Source: Ignavibacteria bacterium UBA5771 (GTDB taxonomy: Bacteria > Bacteroidota > Ignavibacteria > Kapaibacteriales > UBA2268). Taken from it: a stretch of DNA of 5,215 nucleotides. Shown piece after piece: positions 1 through 5,069 of this stretch. The notes below the pieces were generated by a model. It saw only the letters and a program-made list of their open reading frames with translations. It was not told the origin of the DNA and made no database searches. The stretch is from the NCBI GenBank assembly GCA_002418685.1, contig DIEP01000020.1:1-5215 (forward strand), written 5' to 3'. Numbering within the stretch: the first letter of the stretch is position 1; every line of letters starts with the position of its first letter. Made by a program: the position numbers and the translations under genes.

Positions 1-452
1 GGGACTTTGGAGATGGATATTCAAGTCCTGTTCAAAATCCAAGCCATGTGTATAAAATTCCTGGAACATACACAGTGAAATTAACGGTTGGATATGACGA
101 TGTATTTATTGATAAAATCAAAACTGATTTAATAACAGCTGAGAATGTACTTAGTATTGATGAATCATCAGCAAATTTAATTAGCAAAAATAGTATATCA
201 ATATCAGCAATAGAGCCAAATCCATCAAGCGATGTGATTCGATTTACTTATGGAGTAAATACTCCACAAAATGTTTCAATTGCGATATATAATATATACG
301 GCGAAAGAGTAATGGCAATATCTGATGGGTATATCTCTGAAGGGACATATAATAAGGAAATGGACATCTCAAATTTACCGAGTGGAGCATATTATTTGCA
401 AATCCTTGGTAAAGATGGGCAGGTCAATCAAATGATCAGTGTTGTGAGATAA
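1..452 (+). CDS. Secreted protein with PKD domain and T9SS C-terminal sorting domain (5'-truncated)
   Basis: Only the last 149 codons are present; the frame is open from base 3 and the start lies outside the window. The visible part opens inside a PKD (Ig-like) domain: it begins DFGDG, has QNPSHVY at residues 11-17 and PGTYTVKLTV at 20-29, the standard end of the fold. After a linker (about 40-66), residues 67-149 match the T9SS type A C-terminal sorting domain: PNP at 72-74, a central IYNIYGERV strand at 95-103, LPSGAYYLQI at 125-134, and a terminal strand ending in VVR. In this family the sorting domain directs a Sec-exported protein through the type IX machinery, after which it is usually cleaved and the protein is released or anchored at the cell surface. 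The N-terminal catalytic or adhesive part is missing, so the actual function cannot be stated. The gene is convergent with dnaB and closed by a strong hairpin terminator. Confidence in the domain calls is high; the product's role is unknown. Confidence 0.88.
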   Translation, partial: DFGDGYSSPVQNPSHVYKIPGTYTVKLTVGYDDVFIDKIKTDLITAENVLSIDESSANLISKNSISISAIEPNPSSDVIRFTYGVNTPQNVSIAIYNIYGERVMAISDGYISEGTYNKEMDISNLPSGAYYLQILGKDGQVNQMISVVR

Positions 453-532
453 AAAATAATTTTGTATCTCATAACAATATAACGGTAGGGAGTGCAAACC
501 AGCATTCGCTACATTGTCGAAATACATTTTTT

Positions 533-566
533 GTAGGGGTAAATCATATTTTACCCCTACTTTTTT
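533..566 (+). terminator. Rho-independent terminator of the T9SS-sorted gene
   Basis: A perfect 11-bp stem, GTAGGGGTAAA (533-543) with TTTACCCCTAC (550-560), has a 6-nt loop and is followed directly by six T residues (561-566). The T-run lies only on the plus-strand side, so it should stop transcription leaving the partial gene that ends at 452. On the minus strand the hairpin is followed by A residues, so it is not an obvious dnaB terminator. From memory, GTAGGGG...CCCCTAC palindromes recur between genes in many bacteria, so this may also be a dispersed repeat. Confidence 0.8.
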
Positions 567-719
567 ATGATAAATAATAAGCCGAACTAATGTTTTTTTA
601 ATAGCTAATATATCACGTCAAAATCTATATGCTCGATGATAATTATATCAGCTTGATTATTCGCACTTCTTGATAATTCTCGTAGTGTATTATTTTAAAT
701 GAATTAATTTTACTATACC

Positions 720-2198
720 TTAAAATCCTGCATCCTCATTTTCATCATCATAATAAAAATTATCTTCTGTAAACGTTGATTCATTGCCTTCATCATTTAC
801 GTATTCATCAGGTTCCATACCAAAAGCAGGATTAACGAATTTAGCATAATTTTTCAAGAAGGCAAGTTTAATTGCACCTGTCGGTCCATTTCTTTGTTTT
901 CCAATTATTATCTCAGCCATATTTTCAGTTGGATACTTTTTATCTTTATCAAAAAAATTGATCCCATATAGTTCAGGACGATGGACAAACATAACGACAT
1001 CAGCATCTTGCTCGATAGAACCCGATTCGCGGAGGTCAGAAAGCATTGGTCTCTTGTCTGTTCTTGCTTCGACAGAGCGGTTCAACTGCGCCAATGCAAG
1101 CACAGGTATATCAAGTTCCTTTGCTAACTGCTTTAAGGAACGTGAGATAAACGATATTTCTCTTTCACGAGTTTCGGATTTTGGAGCGTTCATCAATTGT
1201 AAATAATCAATAATAATTATTTTTATATCCTTTTCAATTTTCAAGCGTCTTGCTTTTGCTCGAAGTTCAATCATAGTAAGCGAAGGACTATCATCAATAT
1301 AGATGGGCAATTCCGATAACACACCAAGACTATCAACAATTTTGGAGTCTTCGTCATTTGAAATCACACCTTTGATAATTTTATGCTGATCGACTTCCGC
1401 TTCTGCCGAAATCAAACGGGTGACTAATTGATTTGCAGTCATTTCGAGTGAAAAAAATGCTACAGCGTTTTTCTGCTTCATTGCGGTGTTTTTTGCAATT
1501 GATAAAGCAAGAGCTGTTTTTCCCATAGAAGGTCGAGCTGCGAGTATTAGAAGGTCTGATTTATGCATACCCCCCAACAAATGATCAAGTTCATTGAACC
1601 CTGTAATTACTTGCACTGAATCTATGTCATTTTTCCGCATAATTTGAATTATCGAATAAGCATCATTTGCAAGTGTTTTCATCGTTGAAAAGCTCTTTTT
1701 CATTCGCCGTTCGGCAATTTCAAATATCTTGGCTTCTGCTTTATCAATGTCTTCTAGAGCGTCGGTTGTATTGTCCATTGAAGTTTCAATAATACTCTCG
1801 GATACTTCAATCAAACTGCGCTTTATATGTTTTTCGAGAAGCAAACGAGCATATTCTTCAAAATTTGCGCTATTGGAAACGGCTGTAGCAATCTGAGCGA
1901 TGTAAAAAGAGCCACCTGCATTGTCAAGCTGATTATGATTGGTCAAATAATCAGACAAAATCAGCAAATCAATGCTTTTATTTTTTTCAAATAATTTCAG
2001 AATCGCTTCATAAATAATTTTATGCCGTGGATTATAGAAAGCATCGGGCGAGAGCAATTCAATTGCTTTTGAGATATTTTTATTGGATAGCAACATAGCG
2101 CCAATCACAGCCATCTCAATCTCGTCAGAATGTGGAACGCTTCTCGCGTTTTGCGGAAATATATTTATTCCCAAATTTTCATTTTGGTAAGTTGTCAT
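720..2198 (-). CDS. dnaB: Replicative DNA helicase DnaB
   Basis: This is the hexameric 5'-3' helicase that unwinds DNA at the replication fork and works with primase (DnaG). The 492-residue product is slightly longer than the E. coli protein (471). The N-terminal helical domain spans about 24-125 and starts HSDEIEMAVIGAMLL, followed by a linker with its helix near 150-170 and a RecA-like ATPase domain from about 190 to 460. Visible motifs are Walker A ARPSMGKT (221-228, K227, T228), FFSLEM with the likely catalytic Glu252, Walker B IIIIDYLQL (327-335, D331), the sensor-like LALAQLNR (367-374, Q371), the segment SDLRESGSIEQDADVV (387-402), and the arginine-finger segment KQRNGP (434-439, R436). 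No intein or frameshift is present. The tail (461-492) is strongly acidic, with 13 Asp/Glu in 32 residues. The ATG at 2198 is chosen because the family's N-terminal domain begins about 25 residues later; only a weak AAAGAAAA tract precedes it. A second DnaB-like gene elsewhere cannot be excluded, but all motifs are intact. Confidence 0.97.
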   Translation of the reverse strand: MTTYQNENLGINIFPQNARSVPHSDEIEMAVIGAMLLSNKNISKAIELLSPDAFYNPRHKIIYEAILKLFEKNKSIDLLILSDYLTNHNQLDNAGGSFYIAQIATAVSNSANFEEYARLLLEKHIKRSLIEVSESIIETSMDNTTDALEDIDKAEAKIFEIAERRMKKSFSTMKTLANDAYSIIQIMRKNDIDSVQVITGFNELDHLLGGMHKSDLLILAARPSMGKTALALSIAKNTAMKQKNAVAFFSLEMTANQLVTRLISAEAEVDQHKIIKGVISNDEDSKIVDSLGVLSELPIYIDDSPSLTMIELRAKARRLKIEKDIKIIIIDYLQLMNAPKSETREREISFISRSLKQLAKELDIPVLALAQLNRSVEARTDKRPMLSDLRESGSIEQDADVVMFVHRPELYGINFFDKDKKYPTENMAEIIIGKQRNGPTGAIKLAFLKNYAKFVNPAFGMEPDEYVNDEGNESTFTEDNFYYDDENEDAGF

Positions 2199-2217
2199 AA
2201 TTTTCTTTGATAAAACA

Positions 2218-2248
2218 CAAAATTACAATAGAAAAATAAAAAAGACAA
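2218..2248 (-). promoter_or_regulatory. Candidate dnaB promoter (Bacteroidota-type)
   Basis: Read on the minus strand, TTG (2248-2246) is followed after 20 nt by TAATTTTG (2225-2218), an exact match to the Bacteroidota -7 element TAnnTTTG at a suitable distance from a -33 TTG. Transcription would start near 2211, leaving a leader of roughly a dozen bases before the ATG at 2198. In AT-rich DNA such matches arise by chance, so this is a prediction from pattern and position only. Confidence 0.4.
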
Positions 2249-2251
2249 TTT

Positions 2252-2270
2252 AAAAAGTTCTTCACTTTTT
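2252..2270. repeat. Small inverted repeat upstream of dnaB
   Basis: AAAAAGT (2252-2258) and ACTTTTT (2264-2270) form a perfect 7-bp inverted repeat around the 5-nt loop TCTTC. On the plus strand three more T residues follow, but no plus-strand gene lies just upstream for it to terminate. It sits just upstream of the candidate dnaB promoter. Its sequence matches 17 of 19 bases of 4847-4865 inside the larger repeat element, so it may be a repeat fragment rather than a dedicated regulatory site. Confidence 0.35.
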
Positions 2271-2408
2271 TTTCACCAAATTTTTCACAATTATTGTATT
2301 CATCATTTCAATTATGAAACAAAATGGATTTTGAATTGTCTCAGAGTCATAATAAAATATAAATTTATAAACAGGCAATATAACTTGCAGCAGAAAACAC
2401 ACAGCGCG

Positions 2409-2481
2409 GTCATTGCAAGAAATAAATTGACGAAGCAATCTAATAAAGATGAATGCGATTGCTTGCTATGTTCGGAATGGC
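2409..2481. repeat. Decayed palindromic intergenic repeat, copy 1
   Basis: The left arm reads GTCATTGCAAG (2409-2419), 12 nt, then GAAGCAATC (2432-2440). The right arm begins GATTGCTT (2457-2464), complementary to AAGCAATC (2433-2440), and ends TTCGGAATGG (2471-2480), which pairs imperfectly with the outer CATTGC. The loop is 16 nt. The left arm aligns with the reverse complement of 4893-4925, sharing GTYATTGC at one end and GAAGCAATC at the other with 12 or 13 nt between. TATGTTCGGAATGG (2467-2480) matches 13 of 14 bases of the reverse complement of 4936-4949. The element carries no gene and resembles REP- or MITE-like dispersed repeats; a mobility mechanism cannot be seen. Confidence 0.6.
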
Positions 2482-2509
2482 AGAAATTGGACTTTTAGCA
2501 CTTCCCAAA

Positions 2510-2528
2510 CCCCATCTTTATGGTGGGG
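2510..2528. repeat. Small inverted repeat (CCCCA/TGGGG)
   Basis: CCCCA (2510-2514) and TGGGG (2524-2528) can pair around a 9-nt loop. An alternative pairs CCAT (2512-2515) with ATGG (2520-2523) around CTTT, extended across a bulged T by CC (2510-2511) with GG (2525-2526). It has no T-run and is not clearly a terminator. It is one of four palindromes packed into the dnaB-fbp gap. Confidence 0.35.
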
Positions 2529-2534
2529 AAATAA

Positions 2535-2567
2535 TTGCACTGGCAGAGACACGTCTCATCGGTGCAA
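2535..2567. repeat. Two-tier palindrome between dnaB and fbp
   Basis: The outer arms TTGCAC (2535-2540) and GTGCAA (2562-2567) are perfect complements. Inside them GAGAC (2546-2550) and GTCTC (2553-2557) form a second inverted repeat, realistically a GAGA/TCTC stem with a CACG tetraloop. The unpaired stretches between tiers are TGGCA and ATCG. The nested symmetry suggests a structured repeat or protein-binding site, but no function can be assigned. Confidence 0.4.
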
Positions 2568-2587
2568 AATGAAATTGTATCTTCATA

Positions 2588-2609
2588 AACCGCGATTTTG
2601 ATCGCGGTT
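2588..2609 (-). terminator. Hairpin just downstream of fbp, probable terminator
   Basis: AACCGCGAT (2588-2596) and ATCGCGGTT (2601-2609) form a perfect 9-bp stem with a 4-nt loop (CAAA on the minus strand). It lies 5 nt beyond the fbp stop codon. The GC-rich stem stands out in AT-rich DNA. Its T-run on the minus strand is weak, only TTTAT counting the stem end, so termination may be incomplete or the hairpin may instead stabilise the mRNA 3' end. Confidence 0.5.
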
Positions 2610-2614
2610 AAAAT

Positions 2615-3622
2615 TTATAAAAATCTCATTAAGTCTGCTATATTTTCAGGACTACCCAAAAATAGAGGTGTCCTTGAATGAATGCCCGCCGGGACAATGT
2701 CAAGTATATTCTGAGTGCCGTCAATTGCAATTCCACCTGCTTGCTCCATCACAAAGGATAAAGGATTCGCCTCATAAACAAGCCGTAATTTGCCATTCGG
2801 ATGAGTTCTATCTTTGGGATAAAGAAAAATGCCACCCGCAATGAGAGTACGATGAAAATCAGCGATTAAAGTTCCTACATATCGAGAAGACATTGGATAG
2901 AACCCATTGTCGCTCGGAGTCTTGATGAAATTCATAAATTGGCGTATGCTTTCGTCCCAATAAGAAGAATACCCTTCATTGATACTATAATAAGGTCCCC
3001 TTTGCGGTATTTTGATATTTTGCCTGCTCAATAAAAACTCTCCAATCGTTGGGTCAAACGTAAATGAATGAACGCCATTTCCTGTTGTATAGACAAGCAC
3101 AGTAGAGCTACCATACAAGACGTAACCTCCCGCAACAAGTTTACGACCCGTCTGCAAAACATCGCTTTTAGAAATTGGTTTTTGAGCGATTTCTTGTCTG
3201 CGATAAATACCGAAAATTGTTCCAATAGTAATATTAAGATTTATATTAGAACTCCCATCGAGAGGGTCGAGCAGAATTATATATTTTTTATTCCCGTCAG
3301 TGCCAACGATTGTTATTTCTTCGTCTTCTTCCGTGGCGATTGCGCATACGTGACCTCCTTGGATTAAAGATTTTTTAATAATTTCATTAGAATAAATATC
3401 TAATTTCTGTTGATTTTCCCCGTGCACATTCATTGTGTCTGTTAAGCCAAGAATATCATTAACACCTGCCCTTCTGACCTCTCGTGATATTATTCTGACG
3501 GCAAGCATCAAATCATGTAATAATGAAGTGAACTCGCCCGTTGCTTCGGGATGAGCAATTTCCTCGCGAGCAATGTGGTGATCGACAGTTATTAATGAAT
3601 TTATATTGGAATTTTCTGCCAT
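2615..3622 (-). CDS. fbp: Class I fructose-1,6-bisphosphatase
   Basis: This enzyme hydrolyses fructose-1,6-bisphosphate to fructose-6-phosphate and phosphate in the cytosol, the committed step of gluconeogenesis. The 335 residues match the usual class I length. By alignment to the pig enzyme, metal-site residues are D75, E98, E99, D119, D122 and E284, with the signature DPLDGSSNI at 119-127. Substrate-site residues include N215, R247, Y248, Y268 (GGIFLYP) and K278 (GKLRLVYEANP). Residues of the mammalian AMP inhibitor site are also recognisable: TGEFT (28-32), K113-Y114 and R141, so AMP control is possible (inference). One oddity is Asn128, where the family signature normally has Asp (SSNID); the codon is AAT, one base from GAT. 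The ATG at 3622 gives a normal N-terminus, 27 residues before the TGEFT motif. The gene is divergent from nuoA and lies upstream of dnaB on the same strand, separated by 416 nt. Confidence 0.96.
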   Translation of the reverse strand: MAENSNINSLITVDHHIAREEIAHPEATGEFTSLLHDLMLAVRIISREVRRAGVNDILGLTDTMNVHGENQQKLDIYSNEIIKKSLIQGGHVCAIATEEDEEITIVGTDGNKKYIILLDPLDGSSNINLNITIGTIFGIYRRQEIAQKPISKSDVLQTGRKLVAGGYVLYGSSTVLVYTTGNGVHSFTFDPTIGEFLLSRQNIKIPQRGPYYSINEGYSSYWDESIRQFMNFIKTPSDNGFYPMSSRYVGTLIADFHRTLIAGGIFLYPKDRTHPNGKLRLVYEANPLSFVMEQAGGIAIDGTQNILDIVPAGIHSRTPLFLGSPENIADLMRFL

Positions 3623-3656
3623 AACTTAATTCTCAAAAAATTATTAATTATACTTA

Positions 3657-3664
3657 CAAAATTA
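3657..3664 (-). promoter_or_regulatory. Candidate -7 element for fbp
   Basis: On the minus strand the octamer TAATTTTG, 35 nt before the fbp ATG, matches the Bacteroidota -7 consensus TAnnTTTG and is identical to the one proposed for dnaB. No TTG or TTTG is found about 20 nt further upstream, so the match is only half of a promoter. A second match, TATTTTTG at 3685-3678, is an alternative. The local AT richness makes both weak. Confidence 0.22.
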
Positions 3665-3698
3665 AACAAATTCTTAACAAAAATAATTGATTATTTAT

Positions 3699-3728
3699 TT
3701 TGTCATTATATCAAAAATAAGTAATTTG
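3699..3728 (+). promoter_or_regulatory. Candidate nuoAB promoter
   Basis: TTTG (3699-3702) is followed after 19 nt by TAATTTG (3722-3728), one base short of the Bacteroidota -7 element TAnnTTTG. Transcription would start near 3735, about 20 nt before the ATG at 3756. If right, the possible TTG start at 3687 would lie upstream of the transcript, which supports the shorter NuoA. The spacing is good but the -7 match is imperfect. Confidence 0.3.
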
Positions 3729-3732
3729 ATAT
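3708..3732. promoter_or_regulatory. Dyad ATATCAAA-N9-TTTGATAT, candidate operator before nuoA
   Basis: The perfect 8-bp half-sites ATATCAAA (3708-3715) and TTTGATAT (3725-3732) are separated by 9 bp, giving a 25-bp dyad. The right half-site overlaps the candidate -7 element of nuoA. A repressor bound there would block transcription of nuoAB. An mRNA hairpin role is less likely, because the site would largely precede the transcript. AT-rich DNA yields such dyads by chance, so confidence is modest. Confidence 0.35.
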
Positions 3733-3755
3733 TTTTAAAAAATCAAGTTTCTAAA

Positions 3756-4112
3756 ATGTTCGAAATTTATCTTTCTATTACAATAATGATAGTTGCCGGA
3801 TTTGCAGTTGCAGCAATATTTCTTGCTCTATCGTCTTGGCTTGGTGCAAAAAGAACTACTATTGAAAAGCAAACTACGTACGAAAGTGGAATCGAACCCG
3901 TTGGAACAGCACGTAAGCGATTTAATGTGCGATTCTATATGGTTGCTGTGAGCTTTATCATCTTTGATATTGAAATAGTATTCTTATATCCGTGGGCAGT
4001 GCAAGCTGCGAATTTGGGTGTGATTCCATTTATTGGAATTTTGATATTTATCGTCATATTATTATTTGGATATATATTCGAATTAAAGAAAGGGGGATTT
4101 GAATGGGATTAG
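3756..4112 (+). CDS. nuoA: NADH-quinone oxidoreductase subunit A
   Basis: This is the ND3-type membrane subunit of respiratory complex I, which couples quinone reduction to ion translocation. The 118-residue product has three transmembrane helices, at about 4-29, 58-82 and 88-109, as expected. The loop between helices 1 and 2 carries KQTTYESGIEPVGTARKRF (38-56), the family's quinone-gate loop. Helix 2 has FDIEIVFLYPW (70-80) with the conserved acidic residues D71 and E73. The C-terminus KKGGFEWD is typical. The loop reads YESG, with Ser in place of the Cys of the YECG form; E. coli NuoA also has Ser there, so function is not in doubt. I chose the ATG at 3756; an in-frame TTG at 3687 would add a 23-residue hydrophobic, Lys-containing extension without family support and would lie upstream of the candidate promoter. 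No Shine-Dalgarno is seen. The stop overlaps nuoB by 10 nt. Confidence 0.93.
   Translation: MFEIYLSITIMIVAGFAVAAIFLALSSWLGAKRTTIEKQTTYESGIEPVGTARKRFNVRFYMVAVSFIIFDIEIVFLYPWAVQAANLGVIPFIGILIFIVILLFGYIFELKKGGFEWD
4091..4096 (+). promoter_or_regulatory. Shine-Dalgarno-like site of nuoB
   Basis: AGGGGG ends 6 nt before the nuoB ATG at 4103 and confirms that start. It lies inside nuoA, where the same bases encode the Lys-Gly-Gly of the C-terminal KKGGFEW, so part of its purine content is set by the protein rather than by translation signals. Confidence 0.6.
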
Positions 4113-4717
4113 ATAATCAATTGCAAAATGCTGGTTTTTTAACCACTACTATAGATGCTATCATTCTTTGGGCGCAAAAAAATTCGGCTTGGCCCAATCC
4201 ACTCGGGCTGTCCTGTTGCGGAATTGAAATGATGGCTTTTGCTGCATCAAGATTTGACGTTGCACGTTTCGGAAGCGAAGTTTTCCGAATGACACCTCGA
4301 CAATCTGATGTTCTTATTGTTGCAGGAACTACGACTTATAAAATGGCTTGGCCCGTAAGGAAAGTTTACGACCAAATGGCAGATCCCAAATGGGTTATTT
4401 CAATGGGTGTGTGTGCTTCAACGGGCGGTATGTTCCGCAGTTATTCGGTTGTGCAAGGTGTCGATCAATTTTTGCCTGTGGACGTCTATGTTTCGGGATG
4501 TCCGCCACGCCCTGAAAATCTCATTATGGGATTAATGGCGATACAAGATAAAATCGCAAAACGTCATCCCGATATTATTAATCTTGGCAAAAATATTTCT
4601 TTGCCTCCAAAGCAAGAACAATGGTATTCTCCGTTTGCTTTCGATCCGATGCGTAAAGAAGTCATTACGGGTAAGAATATTAGGGAAGTGGAAGAAAAAA
4701 TTAAGCAAAGAAACTAA
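4103..4717 (+). CDS. nuoB: NADH-quinone oxidoreductase subunit B
   Basis: This is the peripheral-arm subunit (PSST/NdhK type) that holds iron-sulfur cluster N2, the last electron carrier before quinone. The 204-residue product has the four cluster ligands: Cys38 and Cys39 (GLSCCGIEMM), Cys104 (ISMGVCASTGGM) and Cys133 (VSGCPPRPE). Other family blocks are RFDVARFGSEVFRMTPRQSD (50-69), KMAWPVRKVYDQM (80-92) with DPKWVISMG (94-102), and VVQGVDQFLPVDVYV (116-130). The extension after about residue 155 is charged and fits within family variation. The start at 4103 overlaps nuoA, and AGGGGG (4091-4096) lies 6 nt before it, the clearest Shine-Dalgarno-like site in the window; translational coupling to nuoA is likely. 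No nuoC follows. Instead a terminator appears 32 nt after the stop, so nuoAB forms a two-gene unit and the other complex I genes must lie elsewhere. Confidence 0.97.
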   Translation: MGLDNQLQNAGFLTTTIDAIILWAQKNSAWPNPLGLSCCGIEMMAFAASRFDVARFGSEVFRMTPRQSDVLIVAGTTTYKMAWPVRKVYDQMADPKWVISMGVCASTGGMFRSYSVVQGVDQFLPVDVYVSGCPPRPENLIMGLMAIQDKIAKRHPDIINLGKNISLPPKQEQWYSPFAFDPMRKEVITGKNIREVEEKIKQRN

Positions 4718-4748
4718 AATATTGAACCGCACTTTGGGGTTAAATAAG

Positions 4749-4792
4749 AATCCAGAAATCTTTATATAGAAGATTTCTGGATTTCTTGTTTT
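4749..4792 (+). terminator. Rho-independent terminator after nuoB
   Basis: AATCCAGAAATCTT (4749-4762) and AAGATTTCTGGATT (4770-4783) form a perfect 14-bp stem with a 7-nt loop (TATATAG), followed by the T-rich TCTTGTTTT (4784-4792). It begins 32 nt after the nuoB stop, the expected place. The T-run is interrupted, but stem length and position make termination of the nuoAB transcript very likely. Confidence 0.8.
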
Positions 4793-4815
4793 ATTAGCAA
4801 TCTAATTTCCAAACA

Positions 4816-4925
4816 GACATTATAAAGACGATACGCGAAGCAATCTAAAAAGTCCCTCACTTTTTAAGAGAGGGATTTAGTGTGAATTAGGTGATTGCTT
4901 CACTTGAATACGAGTTCGCAATAAC
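4816..4925. repeat. Palindromic intergenic repeat with nested hairpin, copy 2
   Basis: The inner ends of the arms are the perfect 9-bp inverted repeat GAAGCAATC (4837-4845) and GATTGCTTC (4893-4901), 47 nt apart. The right arm, read in reverse complement, runs GTTATTGCGAA, 13 nt, GAAGCAATC (4925-4893) and aligns with the left arm of copy 1 (2409-2440). The left arm (4816-4845, GACATTATAAAG...GAAGCAATC) looks like a more decayed version. The centre holds a second hairpin, TCCCTC (4853-4858) with GAGGGA (4870-4875), extended by AAG/TTT with one G-T wobble. The alternative AAAAAGT (4847-4853) with ACTTTTT (4859-4865) shares its bases. No gene is encoded. A REP- or MITE-like dispersed repeat is the best reading. 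Confidence 0.6.
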
Positions 4926-4935
4926 TAATAAATCA

Positions 4936-4950
4936 CCATTCCGAGCATAT
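4936..4950. repeat. Additional repeat arm matching part of copy 1
   Basis: CCATTCCGAGCATA (4936-4949) is the reverse complement of TATGCTCGGAATGG and differs at one of 14 bases from TATGTTCGGAATGG at 2467-2480. It lies 10 nt beyond the right end of repeat copy 2. It is probably a fragment of the same repeat family and extends the repeat-derived DNA after nuoB towards about 4965. No regulatory role is evident. Confidence 0.45.
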
Positions 4951-5069
4951 CCAGGGAATTCCGAAAATCACTTCAGGTTGCAATATTATTTATTTCATTT
5001 GTATTTTGTATAGTATAATTTGTTAATTTAGTCAACAAGTAAGCTGCAAAAGCAAAAAAAGTATGATTG

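Noticed and set aside
602..688. 28-codon open stretch on the minus strand downstream of dnaB, reading RELSRSANNQADIIIIEH and ending at a TAG.
   Set aside because: It has no start codon after the preceding stop and is short. It looks protein-like but could be chance; at most a gene remnant.
958..1206. Plus-strand open frame of 82 codons inside dnaB.
   Set aside because: It lies wholly opposite conserved dnaB motifs and has no family resemblance; it is a shadow of the real gene.
2453..2572. 39-codon plus-strand frame (begins MRLLAMFGMAEIGLL) between dnaB and fbp.
   Set aside because: Its first third is the right arm of repeat copy 1, and the rest crosses two palindromes. It has no ribosome binding site or recognisable family, so the open frame is best explained by repeat DNA.
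3028..3367. Open frames on both strands inside fbp (3028-3225 minus and 3068-3367 plus).
   Set aside because: Both overlap the conserved FBPase core in other frames and show no recognisable domains.
3687..3755. Upstream TTG start that would extend NuoA by 23 residues.
   Set aside because: The extension has no family support, the ATG at 3756 gives a standard NuoA N-terminus, and the candidate promoter lies between the two starts.
4532..4769. Open frames overlapping the 3' end of nuoB on both strands.
   Set aside because: They overlap NuoB coding sequence, and the plus-strand one ends inside the terminator hairpin loop; neither looks like a protein family.
4816..4925. Possible CRISPR array or tRNA in the repeat-rich gap after nuoB.
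   Set aside because: There are only inverted arms with no regularly spaced direct repeats, and no cloverleaf or TTCGA-type T-loop could be assembled.
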